Positions 1 to 7,226 of a stretch of DNA of 35,907 bases are shown here, in pieces (the first letter of the stretch is position 1; each line of letters starts with the position of its first letter). A program made the translations under genes and the position numbers. The notes beneath the pieces were generated by a model. It had not been told where the DNA came from, made no database searches, and worked only from the letters and a program-made list of their open reading frames with translations. This DNA comes from an uncultured Bacilli bacterium (GTDB taxonomy: Bacteria; Bacillota_I; Bacilli_A; RF39; UBA660). The DNA lies in contig CANRME010000003.1 of the NCBI GenBank assembly GCA_947631655.1, forward strand, positions 1 to 35,907, read 5' to 3'.

Positions 1-351
1 AAAATAAAAGAGTTAGAATCAAAAGAAAAAGAATATCTTAATAAATTAGATACACTTTATGAAGATAAATTTAAAGGATTAGTATCAGAAGAAATGTATA
101 AAAGAATTGCTAATGATACTGAAATTTTACTAACTAAATTAAGAAAAGAAATAAATAAATTGAAAAATGATAACAAGATTATAAATAATAAAACTGATGA
201 TTTAAAACATTATGAAGAAAAGATTAAATCTTTAATTAATATTGAAAATCCTACAAGAGAATTAATGCAAACTATCATTGATAAAATAATTATAGACAAA
301 GATAAAAATATAGAAATAATTTACAAATTTAGCATATTAAATAATATTTAA
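1..351 (+). CDS. Large serine recombinase, C-terminal fragment (cut by window edge)
   Basis: Frame 1 is open from the first base to a TAA at 349-351, giving 116 residues without a start. The segment is lysine- and glutamate-rich and predicted helical. It contains the stretch EDKFKGLVSEEMYKRI, typical of the region after the zinc ribbon in large serine recombinases (coiled-coil control region), and ends with a short beta-rich tail (IIIDKDKNIEIIYKF) of the kind seen at the C-terminus of this family, including the intact recombinase at 7514-9058. The catalytic domain lies outside the window. It probably mediates integration and excision of the element ending near 1521. Confidence 0.75.
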   Translation, partial: KIKELESKEKEYLNKLDTLYEDKFKGLVSEEMYKRIANDTEILLTKLRKEINKLKNDNKIINNKTDDLKHYEEKIKSLINIENPTRELMQTIIDKIIIDKDKNIEIIYKFSILNNI

Positions 352-356
352 ATTAA

Positions 357-379
357 CTTTGCTCTAATTTGGAGCAAAG
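357..379 (+). repeat. 8-bp inverted repeat after recombinase
   Basis: CTTTGCTC at 357-364 and GAGCAAAG at 372-379 form a perfect 8-bp stem with a 7-nt loop, starting 6 nt after the recombinase stop codon. No T-run follows, so it is not a canonical Rho-independent terminator. It may act as a weak terminator, an mRNA end-stabiliser or a protein site. Confidence 0.4.
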
Positions 380-429
380 AATACATAGCAAAAGATAAAC
401 TACTTATATAAAACAATAAAGGAGTATGA

Positions 430-1488
430 ATGGAAAAGGTTGATGGTTATATTACAATAAAGAATGATAAACATTTTTCGATAGATGATTTACATCAATA
501 TCTTATAGATAGTGATAAAATAGGAAAAATCGATGCATTACATAAACTTTTAATAAAAAGTCTAAATCTTGCTTCAAATACAATATTAACATCAGAAAGT
601 GCAAGTAAATATTTAAATAGTATTTTGAAGAATGAAGAATGGATTGATAAATATTATAATAAAAATTTGAATATATACAATAGTTTCTATAATGCTGTTC
701 ATAAAGGAATAGATAACTTATCGTATTCAGAGGCAATTACAAATATAACTAAATCGTTATCAACTTTATCATCGACATTAGTTAATATTGTAAAAATATC
801 TTATGAAAATATTATAAATAACGAATCGCTAAATTCATTACGAAAATTAGCTCAAACTTTAGCTTCTATCCATTATGATTCTGAAGAAATAAAATTAGTT
901 GATAAAAATGTTGAAAAATTGATTGAATATGGTTGGCCCGTATCTTTTGAATTAGAAGATTATGTTTTTGAAAAAATACCTGGAAAAGCAAAAACAAATG
1001 AAATAGTAAAAAAATACTATACTAAACAAAGGATTAGTAAAATAGAAAGAACTATACGAGATTATTTAAAATTTGATAAGTATTTAATGAAGTATTTTAA
1101 AGAAGCAAAGAAAGATTTTTTAAATTGTTCCTATTATAGTTGTGCAGTAATGCTTTTTGCAATAATTGATAGATTAATATCTATGAATTTTAGTAATGAA
1201 ATAGGTATTAAAGGAATATTACTTTTAAAGAAAAAATTAAAAGATGTTGAATTTTATAACGGATATGTTAATTATTCAACTGTAAAAGTATTGTTTAAAT
1301 TATATGCAGATACTAATAATTTTACATTAGATAAGTCTCAACTTAATAGAAATATGATAGATCATGGATGGGCAAAGAGAAATATTAATCCATATGAATG
1401 TTTACAGTTATTGTTAATAATAAACAATATATTATTTATATTAAATAACGAAACTAATATAATGTCAGAAACATTAAAAATTGCATAA
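430..1488 (+). CDS. Putative HEPN-domain protein, cargo of the first element
   Basis: A 352-aa soluble, mostly helical protein preceded by GGAG at 421-424 with suitable spacing. I do not recognise the full-length family. The C-terminal part (about residues 215-340) is a helical segment containing R-N-x-x-x-H (R307, N308, H312), the R-x4-6-H signature of HEPN RNases, in the context RNMIDHG followed by a long hydrophobic helix. HEPN domains are common in toxins, abortive-infection proteins and CRISPR effectors, where R and H cut RNA. The first 200 residues are helical with no clear motif and could be a sensor or inhibitory region. The gene lies alone between the recombinase and the element's right boundary, a usual place for defence cargo. 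HEPN assignment is an inference from the motif and helicity; a defence role is likelier than not but untested. Confidence 0.5.
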   Translation: MEKVDGYITIKNDKHFSIDDLHQYLIDSDKIGKIDALHKLLIKSLNLASNTILTSESASKYLNSILKNEEWIDKYYNKNLNIYNSFYNAVHKGIDNLSYSEAITNITKSLSTLSSTLVNIVKISYENIINNESLNSLRKLAQTLASIHYDSEEIKLVDKNVEKLIEYGWPVSFELEDYVFEKIPGKAKTNEIVKKYYTKQRISKIERTIRDYLKFDKYLMKYFKEAKKDFLNCSYYSCAVMLFAIIDRLISMNFSNEIGIKGILLLKKKLKDVEFYNGYVNYSTVKVLFKLYADTNNFTLDKSQLNRNMIDHGWAKRNINPYECLQLLLIINNILFILNNETNIMSETLKIA

Positions 1489-1521
1489 TATTGAATTAAA
1501 ACTACACATTGACTATCGCCA
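1489..1521. other. Inferred right attachment junction (attR)
   Basis: Between the stop of the HEPN-like gene and the first conserved amidase codon (GGT at 1522) the sequence changes from very AT-rich to GC-richer, with the amidase frame blocked by TGA at 1510-1512. The recombination core should be within or just after this stretch, probably in the GC-rich bases around 1518-1530. The exact core cannot be fixed without the left junction. Confidence 0.45.
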
Positions 1522-2694
1522 GGTGGCGAAGGCGCCGAAGTCGTCTATCCTCTAAGAAGTACAGATACACTAGCAAAGGCAATATTAGAAGAAATTGGCT
1601 CTGAAGGACAAATTACACGAAAATATTACCAAAGACGTTTACCAGAAGACCCATCAAAAGATTATTACTATATTATGAGAGAAACCCCAGATACCACGTC
1701 CCTTTTAATAGAATACGGATTTATTGATAATCCAAATGATGTGGAAAAGTTGCAAAACAATTTAACTGACTATGCCGAAGCGGTAGTAAGAGCAGTTTCG
1801 CGATACATTGGTGTTCCTTACACAAGTCCTGAAGGAGTGACAGACAATACATATATTGTGCAAAAAGGAGATAGTTTATACTCGATTGCACGAAAATTCA
1901 ATACAACAGTTGATGCCTTACGTGATTTAAACAATTTAACAAGTGATACTCTATCTATCGGACAATTACTTATTATTTCAGGTGATATGGGACCAGAACC
2001 ATCTGAACCAGAAGAACCAAGTAACGACTATACCTTATACACAGTAAAAAATGGAGACAGTTTATACAAAATTGCCAACCAATTTGGAACTACTGTAGGC
2101 GAATTAATTAGAATCAATAACCTAGGAACTACAGTTTTATCAATCGGACAGCAATTAAGAATTCCAAACAGTCAACAAACGGGAATCCAATATACTGTGC
2201 AAAAGGGTGATAGTCTATGGAAAATCGCCAATCAATATGGTGTCAGTGTCGACGACATTATAGAAATCAATAATCTTTCAGGAACAACTTTATCCATTGG
2301 ACAACAATTAATCATTCCAACGAAAAATCAAATTAAACCACCAAACAATCCAATCGAGCCACCAGTCGATGAAGAAAATACCACACAATTATATGTAGTA
2401 AAAAGTGGAGATAGTTTATACTCCATTGCAAGAGCCTTTGGAACCACAGTGGCTGAATTGAGAGAAATAAACAACTTAACAACAGATACCCTACAGATTG
2501 GGCAACTTTTAAGAATCCCAGGTAACTCGAGTAATACAGAAACCATCTATTACGTAAAAAGCGGAGATAGTCTTTGGAAAATAGCTAATCAATTTGGTAC
2601 AACGGTAGATGCCATCATAAATCGGAATAATTTAGCAACTAATTTACTTCAAATCGGACAACAACTAATTATTCCAAACGAAAATCGGATTTAA
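1522..2694 (+). pseudogene. N-acetylmuramoyl-L-alanine amidase (Amidase_3) with five LysM repeats, 5' end lost to insertion
   Basis: The frame reads GGEGAEVVYPLR directly at 1522, the sequence that in Amidase_3 enzymes follows the zinc-binding His of the S-I-H-x-N-A segment. The conserved LLIEYGFIDN with the catalytic Glu is present (near 1705-1740), but all N-terminal zinc ligands are missing. Five LysM modules follow, at about 1849-1980, 2035-2163, 2188-2322, 2389-2520 and 2545-2682. Each opens Y-x-V-x-x-G-D-S-L and ends I-G-Q-x-L-x-I, with proline-rich or polar linkers after the first and third. The intact enzyme would cleave muramoyl-alanine amide bonds and bind glycan. An internal ATG at 1675 has no good ribosome binding site. 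The element upstream split the gene; excision would restore it if the left half survives outside the window. Confidence 0.85.
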
Positions 2695-2707
2695 GTATCC
2701 GATTTTT
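2681..2707. terminator. Bidirectional terminator between amidase and SleB-like gene
   Basis: AAAATCGGAT at 2681-2690 pairs with ATCCGATTTT at 2697-2706, loop of 6 nt, followed by further T residues on the plus strand and T residues on the minus strand. It overlaps the amidase stop codon (2692-2694) and directly abuts the stop of the convergent hydrolase gene. Confidence 0.85.
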
Positions 2708-3133
2708 TTAGTGAATCTGTTTACAAACTCCTTCATAAGGTTCATAAAAACAATGACTTTTATATCTGCCAGATAATCTTTGCTCATACCATAAAGGAAC
2801 ACAACTTTCATTTCCTCTCGGAGCATAGAACCATAATGCGTTAGTTGCTGGATAATAGTACTCTCCTTGTAAAACTCTTCTCGCGAGCTCTTTTTCTAAG
2901 GTAGTCGCTGTGGAGAAAAACAAATTACTATTCACACCAGCAAAGCCTCCAGGAGATTGGTAGATAACTTGTGTAATAGTTTGAATATCACGGAAAGTAA
3001 GACAATCCGCAATCGCTCGATTTACCGCCACATTACCAACCATCAACATTCCTAAACTTCCTTCACCAATTGCCTCGGCACGCATTAATCTAGCAAGTAA
3101 GTCCAACTCTTTAGAAGTATAAGAAACTAACAT
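2708..3133 (-). CDS. SleB/CwlJ-type cell-wall hydrolase (Hydrolase_2)
   Basis: A 141-aa protein consisting of a single Hydrolase_2 domain. The opening LLARLMRAEAIGEGS with its conserved Glu, then VGNVAVNRA and the later NALWFY segment match the SleB/CwlJ lytic transglycosylase-like fold that degrades spore cortex or vegetative peptidoglycan. There is no signal peptide or LysM/SPOR domain, so it is the catalytic core alone, as in CwlJ-like proteins. The ATG at 3133 is chosen because an AGGTGAT ribosome binding site lies just upstream; a GTG three codons earlier overlaps that site. The gene converges on the amidase gene and shares its terminator. It suits a Bacillota host, possibly but not necessarily spore-forming. 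Confidence 0.85.
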   Translation of the reverse strand: MLVSYTSKELDLLARLMRAEAIGEGSLGMLMVGNVAVNRAIADCLTFRDIQTITQVIYQSPGGFAGVNSNLFFSTATTLEKELARRVLQGEYYYPATNALWFYAPRGNESCVPLWYEQRLSGRYKSHCFYEPYEGVCKQIH

Positions 3134-3177
3134 GAATATCACCTATAATAAATTATGAAAAAAAATAAAATGTGTTA

Positions 3178-3206
3178 TTGTGCAATACAAACGAATATGC
3201 TATAAT
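3178..3206 (+). promoter_or_regulatory. Promoter of the tRNA-Trp transcript
   Basis: TATAAT at 3201-3206 is preceded by TG one base upstream (extended -10). A weak -35, TTGTGC at 3178-3183, lies 17 bp away. It points to the tRNA gene about 80 bp downstream. Confidence 0.55.
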
Positions 3207-3242
3207 ACAAGACATGGGAAGTGATATTAAAATCTAATTTAA

Positions 3243-3288
3243 GAATTAGTGAAATGGTAGGATTTCATTGCAAGTCAATATGTAACCT
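3243..3288 (+). other. tRNA-like remnant upstream of tRNA-Trp
   Basis: The segment ATTAGTGAAATGGTAGGAT (from 3245) closely resembles the D-arm of the adjacent tRNA-Trp (ATTAGTTAAATGGTATAAT). A TTGCAA follows, reminiscent of a Cys (GCA) anticodon loop. No acceptor stem or T-arm can be folded and the anticodon stem does not pair. It looks like a decayed or truncated tRNA, or a structured leader of the tRNA transcript. Confidence 0.25.
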
Positions 3289-3362
3289 AGGGGATTAGTT
3301 AAATGGTATAATAATGGTCTCCAAAACCACTGTTGGGAGTTCGATTCTCTCATCCCCTGCCA
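3289..3362 (+). tRNA. tRNA-Trp (anticodon CCA)
   Basis: The acceptor stem AGGGGAT (3289-3295) pairs perfectly with ATCCCCT (3352-3358). A G discriminator and an encoded CCA (3360-3362) follow. The anticodon loop CTCCAAA carries CCA, on a stem with one mismatch at its outer pair. The T-arm GGGAG/CTCTC closes a TTCGATT loop. Length is 74 nt including CCA. The CCA anticodon together with TGA-ended genes here fits the standard code. Confidence 0.95.
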
Positions 3363-3430
3363 TGTGTTCATTACACGAACTCGATTGCCATATTTAGATA
3401 TGGATTCGCAGTAAGTGTTCATATAAAAAG

Positions 3431-3451
3431 GACTAGAAAATAGTCTTTTTT
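3431..3451 (+). terminator. Terminator after tRNA-Trp
   Basis: GACTA (3431-3435) and TAGTC (3441-3445) form a stem with a GAAAA loop, preceded by A residues and followed by a run of six T (3446-3451). It ends the tRNA transcript. Confidence 0.7.
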
Positions 3452-3826
3452 GTTTTAGTTTTTTATAGGAGATGATTAGTTCTAAATAACGATAAATAAT
3501 AAATAAAACTTTATATTTTTAGTCTTTGATTTGCTCGTCAATTTATAAGTATATATTTATAGTTATTATTATTTGGTTATTAGTCTTTTATTTATTAATA
3601 AAAGCTAATATATGGGGATATTTTACAAATTTTACAATATTATTGTTATATATTTTCTCAAAGCACTTAATAATCGGTGCCATTTTATAATAATTTTATT
3701 TAGTAAATCAAAGAATATTTGGCAATAACATAAAAGCACTAAACAAAAGGGACGTTTATATGAATTGATTATGATTTATTAGTAAAAAATAAATTATACA
3801 GAAAATAAAAAGATACATACGCACCT
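3452..3826. other. Gene-free AT-rich stretch, probably holding the left boundary of the second element
   Basis: No supported gene. Two ribosome-binding-site-like sequences are each followed by an ATG and a stop within a few codons (around 3468 and 3761), as expected of truncated or decayed reading frames near an integration junction. The octamer TAGGAGAT at 3466-3473 recurs at 9069-9076 just after the recombinase gene. Confidence 0.35.
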
Positions 3827-4060
3827 TTAATCAACATTATCAAATAATTGTCTTATATCTATTTCTAAAGCATCGGCAATTCTAGTTAGAGATACAATAG
3901 TAAAGCCTCTTTGCATTTTTTTACTCTCTATTTTAGAGATAAAATTCATTGTTAATCCAGCCCTATCGGCTAATTGTTGTTGAGTGAAATTCCTATCTTT
4001 TCTATATTTCTTTATATTATATCTAATAACATCAAAATAATAATTATCACTATGTTTCAT
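3827..4060 (-). CDS. Cro/CI-family (XRE) repressor
   Basis: A 77-aa protein consisting almost wholly of one helix-turn-helix domain. RKDRNFTQQQLADRAGLTMNFISKIE (residues about 20-45) is the classic HTH_3 pattern, with LADRAGLT and FISKIE as the two helices; the tail ALEIDIRQLF closes the domain. It has no separate C-terminal domain, so any ligand sensing would be elsewhere. It faces the gene at 4184 across a 124-bp region with a 9-3-9 palindrome overlapping the divergent promoter, so it most likely represses that promoter and perhaps its own. The start is supported by AGGTGG upstream on the minus strand. Confidence 0.8.
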   Translation of the reverse strand: MKHSDNYYFDVIRYNIKKYRKDRNFTQQQLADRAGLTMNFISKIESKKMQRGFTIVSLTRIADALEIDIRQLFDNVD

Positions 4061-4111
4061 ATTAGTACCACCTGTCCATAGTATTATTATCTTAAAAGTT
4101 TTTATACGGAT

Positions 4112-4143
4112 ATATGGACACGTTGTCCGTATTGTGATATAAT
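4112..4143 (+). promoter_or_regulatory. Promoter with overlapping palindromic operator
   Basis: TGGACA (4115-4120), a 17-bp spacer and TATAAT (4138-4143) with TG extension make a strong rightward promoter for the gene at 4184. A palindrome at 4112-4132, arms ATATGGACA and TGTCCGTAT around CGT, covers its -35 and spacer. Further half-sites occur at 4073-4080 (TGTCCATA) and 4148-4156 (ATATGGACA), so three binding places bracket the divergent region. The HTH repressor at 3827 is the obvious binder. Confidence 0.75.
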
Positions 4144-4183
4144 CTTGATATGGACAAAGAGGTAATAGTGAGGTGAAAGAGGT

Positions 4184-4501
4184 ATGATGAATATGATATT
4201 ATCTATATTAGTAGTGGTTATTATAGCCATTGTTGCTATTGTATTTGCTGTTAAAAAGACGATACTTTATGTTGATAAAGAATACCGTAGTGCTGCTATA
4301 ATATCGTTCATATTCCCTATTGTAGGGTTGATAATCTATGCTGTTAATATAGGTTCCAACAAGAAATTAGCAAGAAGTTGTATAGCACCAGTTATAGCAG
4401 GCATGATAATTAGTGCAATAATAATCATAATGGTATTACTGATTCTTGGTGGCGTATATACCGGTGGCTCAGTACATACCAAAAATATTCCAATGAAATA
4501 A
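4184..4501 (+). CDS. Small multi-pass membrane protein under repressor control
   Basis: 105 residues with three hydrophobic segments (about 4-23, 36-56 and 66-92) separated by short charged loops and ending in a polar tail. I recognise no family. It is the only gene directly downstream of the operator-controlled promoter, so its expression is probably kept low by the repressor at 3827. Small repressed membrane proteins in mobile elements include holin-like proteins, toxins and superinfection-exclusion proteins, but nothing in the sequence chooses among these. Three closely spaced ATGs exist (4184, 4187, 4193); GAGGTG at 4170-4175 fits the first. Confidence 0.65.
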   Translation: MMNMILSILVVVIIAIVAIVFAVKKTILYVDKEYRSAAIISFIFPIVGLIIYAVNIGSNKKLARSCIAPVIAGMIISAIIIIMVLLILGGVYTGGSVHTKNIPMK

Positions 4502-4525
4502 AAAAAGGCAAGAAATGTCTTTTTT
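4501..4525. terminator. Bidirectional terminator
   Basis: AAAAAAGGCA (4501-4510) pairs with TGTCTTTTTT (4516-4525), with one G-T pair and a 5-nt loop. A- and T-runs flank it, so it can stop transcripts from both the membrane-protein gene and the convergent gene at 4572. Confidence 0.75.
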
Positions 4526-4571
4526 AATTTCTACAAGAAATTTACTTTGCGAATTAAGTTGATAAAGAGAA

Positions 4572-5534
4572 CTATTTTATAGAACTCTTTTTATTTTTGT
4601 TGTTGCGACTTTTTTGCTTTCTTTGATTTTGTCTCGATAAAGTGCATTCATATTCTAAACAATATTTTTGCCTAAATCCATTTCTTTTAAAAATATTATT
4701 ACAAGCTGGATTTTGACAGATTCCTATTGTTTCATCGTTGTTATCTCTTGATAGTTGCATTTTTAGCTCATATATACCTAATAATAGAGCATTATCAAAT
4801 ATCATTTTAGTTTCCCAACATTCATTATCATAATCAAATGTAGTATCAAATGTACAATAACCTTTGGTGCAATTATCAAGAAATTCTAAATTTTCACTTA
4901 TTTTTGTTGGAATATCGTGCTGTTTTGTAGTATCAATTATATATTTATATATTTTAGAGTATTTATTTGTATTATTTGCATATTGTTCTCTTAATAGAAA
5001 AGACTCATAAATTATATAGACAACTGTGAGAAAATATAAAATAATACATTCATTGTCAGATGTGGTATCGTTATCTTCAACAACTGAAACGAATCCATAC
5101 TTTTCAAAGAAACTAATTATTTCTTCTATAAAAATTGATAAATATTTATAATTGTTTCTATATAACAATAATAATATTACATTAAAATATACACTATAAT
5201 TGTCAGATTTAGTGCAATTAGCTGTTATAAAATCATCATCTATAATTTCATCATTTAGTTTTTTCCCCAAATTAAAAATATCTACAAAAACTTCATATGA
5301 ATTAATATTATTTTGTATTTCTTGTTTAGGAGCCATATTTTCATCTTTTTTATATTGATAATTATACTCTCCAATACTTAATATATCACCTTTTTTATGA
5401 TTAGATGTTGGATTAACTAGTGATAAGTCTTTTAAATCATAAGCGCCAATCATTAATAAATCTCGCCAACCTTGATTCATCTTTTTTATAGCGTCTTTAT
5501 CTATATTATTTTTTACTCTTAAATATGCTTTCAT
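4572..5534 (-). CDS. Uncharacterised protein with C-terminal zinc-finger (CGNR/DUF6076-like)
   Basis: 320 residues. The first 250 or so are mixed alpha/beta with no motif I recognise. Residues about 272-300 hold C-x4-C and C-x4-C pairs (CQNPAC ... RQKYCLEYEC), a treble-clef-like zinc finger of the kind at the end of CGNR or DUF6076 proteins. A lysine/arginine/asparagine-rich tail follows. The architecture suggests a nucleic-acid-binding protein. It lies between the repressor module and the RepL-like gene, convergent with the membrane protein, on the opposite strand to the rest of the element. Its role is unknown. Confidence 0.6.
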   Translation of the reverse strand: MKAYLRVKNNIDKDAIKKMNQGWRDLLMIGAYDLKDLSLVNPTSNHKKGDILSIGEYNYQYKKDENMAPKQEIQNNINSYEVFVDIFNLGKKLNDEIIDDDFITANCTKSDNYSVYFNVILLLLYRNNYKYLSIFIEEIISFFEKYGFVSVVEDNDTTSDNECIILYFLTVVYIIYESFLLREQYANNTNKYSKIYKYIIDTTKQHDIPTKISENLEFLDNCTKGYCTFDTTFDYDNECWETKMIFDNALLLGIYELKMQLSRDNNDETIGICQNPACNNIFKRNGFRQKYCLEYECTLSRQNQRKQKSRNNKNKKSSIK

Positions 5535-5729
5535 ATATTTACCTTTTTAATGTCACAAGCATTTCACAAGTTATATGTAACATTCCTTTTCTAAATATTA
5601 TATGATGTCATTGTAATTATTTCAAGCGCGCATCTTATAATTACGTAAAATGAATTTAGTAATAATTGACTTGTACAGTAGATAAGAAAGGGAAAAACGT
5701 AAAAATCCTTAAAAAAATAAGGGATTTTA

Positions 5730-5792
5730 GCAATTATTATCGGCAATTATATGTTACCGTTATTAATACTACTTCATTTGCAATTATTACCG
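5730..5792 (+). repeat. Iteron-like direct repeats upstream of the RepL-like gene
   Basis: GCAATTATTA-Y-CG occurs at 5730-5742 and 5780-5792, 50 bp apart. A partial copy GCAATTAT lies at 5743-5750 and a related TTACCGTTATT at about 5754. Directly upstream (5702-5728) is a hairpin of AAAATCC and GGATTTT. The second full copy ends 20 bp before the start codon at 5812. The repeats could be an origin, an operator, or both. The whole region 5535-5811 has no gene. Confidence 0.45.
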
Positions 5793-5811
5793 ATAAGAAA
5801 GGAAAAGTAAA

Positions 5812-6315
5812 ATGGCAAAGTATTTAATAGATGATTACGGCGATTTAATAGGTGAATTTAATGATGATGATTCAATTCGTGTCTATAATCCATTGAATAC
5901 TAAAAGAAGACTTATAGAGAATAAATTATTTTATAAATTCTATAAAGATTCAATATTAATATTTGTGAATGGGCTTATTAGTAAACAAGTTACAATAACT
6001 TTGTTTAAATTAATTCGCTTATTAGAATTTGGCACAAATGAATTTGTTAATATTAATGGTTTGCCTGCAAGCTTAAATCAACTTGCTACTTTCTTCCATA
6101 TGAAAACTAAAACTTTCTTTAATCATATAAAAAAGCTTGAAGAACTAGAAATACTAAAGAAAGTAAAAAATGGGAGAAATAGGAATATTTTGATTAATCC
6201 TTATTTTATTGGATATGGCACTAATTGTACGGATGAATCTTTAAAAATTTTTAGCAAGACAATCTGGGCTAAACAATCAAAATATTCTAAAAATAAATTA
6301 AAGATTAAAAGCTAA
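5812..6315 (+). CDS. RepL-like winged-helix (replication or maintenance) protein
   Basis: 167 residues. The segment LNQLATFFHMKTKTFFNHIK followed by KLEELEILKKVKNGRNRNILINPYFIG (about residues 88-140) is a winged helix whose turn and I-x-x-N-P-Y end resemble RepL/Firmicute plasmid replication proteins, which read R-N-x-Y-x-I-N-P-x-L. It could equally be a phage-type regulator with the same fold. Iteron-like repeats end just upstream, which favours self-regulation or origin binding. AAAGGAAAAG precedes the ATG. It heads a rightward run of three small DNA-binding-type genes leading to the recombinase. Confidence 0.55.
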   Translation: MAKYLIDDYGDLIGEFNDDDSIRVYNPLNTKRRLIENKLFYKFYKDSILIFVNGLISKQVTITLFKLIRLLEFGTNEFVNINGLPASLNQLATFFHMKTKTFFNHIKKLEELEILKKVKNGRNRNILINPYFIGYGTNCTDESLKIFSKTIWAKQSKYSKNKLKIKS

Positions 6316-6350
6316 TTTTTATGATTATTTTAGGGAAAGGAGGAAGTAAA

Positions 6351-6659
6351 ATGAGCAGGGAATACCCTTTTATAATGTTGATGAAAATCATTAGTAGTTT
6401 TAACTATAAAAGTGGTTATATCAAAAATTGGGATGATAACGAAGATATGGTAACAATTAACGAAATATGCCATATTGTAGGTATCAACACCAGCGATATT
6501 AATCATATTTTATCAATCTGGAGTTATTTTGACTTAGCAAGTGAATATAAGCAAAATAACAAAAGATACTTAAAAATATCTGATAAAGTTATTTCCAATA
6601 TTCAAAAAGGAAATATAATTAGATACGAATTAAAAAATACAAAAAGTAGACATTATTAA
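6351..6659 (+). CDS. Small helix-turn-helix-like protein of the element
   Basis: 102 residues. The ATG at 6351 is preferred over an in-frame ATG at 6321 because a strong AAAGGAGG (6336-6343) lies 7 bases ahead of it. MVTINEICHIVGINTSDINHILSIW (about 33-57) reads as a helix-turn-helix and the following YLKISDKVISNI as a wing or helix. No family recognised. It lies 35 bp after the RepL-like gene and probably shares its transcript. Confidence 0.5.
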   Translation: MSREYPFIMLMKIISSFNYKSGYIKNWDDNEDMVTINEICHIVGINTSDINHILSIWSYFDLASEYKQNNKRYLKISDKVISNIQKGNIIRYELKNTKSRHY

Positions 6660-6682
6660 TTAACAGCATTTGCCATTTAAAA

Positions 6683-6711
6683 TAGACAAAATAATAAAAA
6701 TGTGCTATTAT
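6683..6711 (+). promoter_or_regulatory. Promoter before the second HTH regulator
   Basis: TAGACA (6683-6688), 17-bp spacer, TATTAT (6706-6711) with a TG extension (6703-6704). It lies 25 bp before the ATG at 6736. Confidence 0.55.
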
Positions 6712-6735
6712 AAATGTGTGAGGTGATAGGTTAAT

Positions 6736-7200
6736 ATGATTACTATAAGTGACAGATTAAAAGACTTAAGAATGAAAAATAAATTAAGTCAGAATGATTT
6801 GGCTTTGTCGCTAGGGATTAAAAGGCATACTATTAGCGCTTATGAAACTGGTAGTATAAAGCCCCCTATTGATAAGTTAATATTAATATCGAATTATTAT
6901 AATGTATCATTAGACTATCTATGTGGGATAACTAATAATCCTATAATTAATAGTTCTAAAATTGATGATTCTTTAGGATTTGATGTCGAAAGTATTGCAA
7001 AAATACAACAATTAAAACTAGCTAATAATATGCAGTTAATAATTAGTTTACTTAAATATGGAAGTATTGATTTGTTTAAATTGGCTAATAAATATTTAAG
7101 TACTAAATATGATAACGATACAAAGAAAAAAACAGATGAGTATGTTGTATTGGAAAAAATTAAGGATACTTTTGATGAATATAAAATAAAAAAAGATTGA
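6736..7200 (+). CDS. XRE-family transcriptional regulator
   Basis: 154 residues. The N-terminal 65 are an HTH_3 domain: LKDLRMKNKLSQNDLALSLGI then TISAYETG, and the phage-repressor-like ending NYYNVSLDYLCGI. The C-terminal half is helical, partly coiled-coil-like and lysine-rich, with no peptidase motif, so it is not a LexA/CI self-cleaving repressor. It has its own extended -10 promoter and is followed by a long hairpin and the recombinase genes, so it is a likely controller of integration or excision. Confidence 0.8.
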   Translation: MITISDRLKDLRMKNKLSQNDLALSLGIKRHTISAYETGSIKPPIDKLILISNYYNVSLDYLCGITNNPIINSSKIDDSLGFDVESIAKIQQLKLANNMQLIISLLKYGSIDLFKLANKYLSTKYDNDTKKKTDEYVVLEKIKDTFDEYKIKKD

Positions 7201-7226
7201 TAGCTACGGCAATAGTTATCAATCAA

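Larger units (their letters stand above)
1..1521 (+). mobile_element. Right end of an integrated element inserted in an amidase gene
   Basis: The stretch begins inside a large serine recombinase gene, continues through one cargo gene and ends where an amidase coding frame begins abruptly without its N-terminal half. Large serine recombinases integrate elements at short core sites, often inside genes, and their gene commonly lies near one end of the element. The left end, the rest of the recombinase and the 5' part of the amidase gene should lie upstream of the window. The exact right boundary is inferred: the conserved amidase reading starts at 1522 and an in-frame TGA sits at 1510-1512. Confidence 0.6.

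Noticed and set aside
1675..2694. Complete LysM protein starting at ATG 1675
   Set aside because: The frame continues upstream with conserved amidase residues to 1522 and no ribosome binding site precedes 1675, so it is a truncated amidase.
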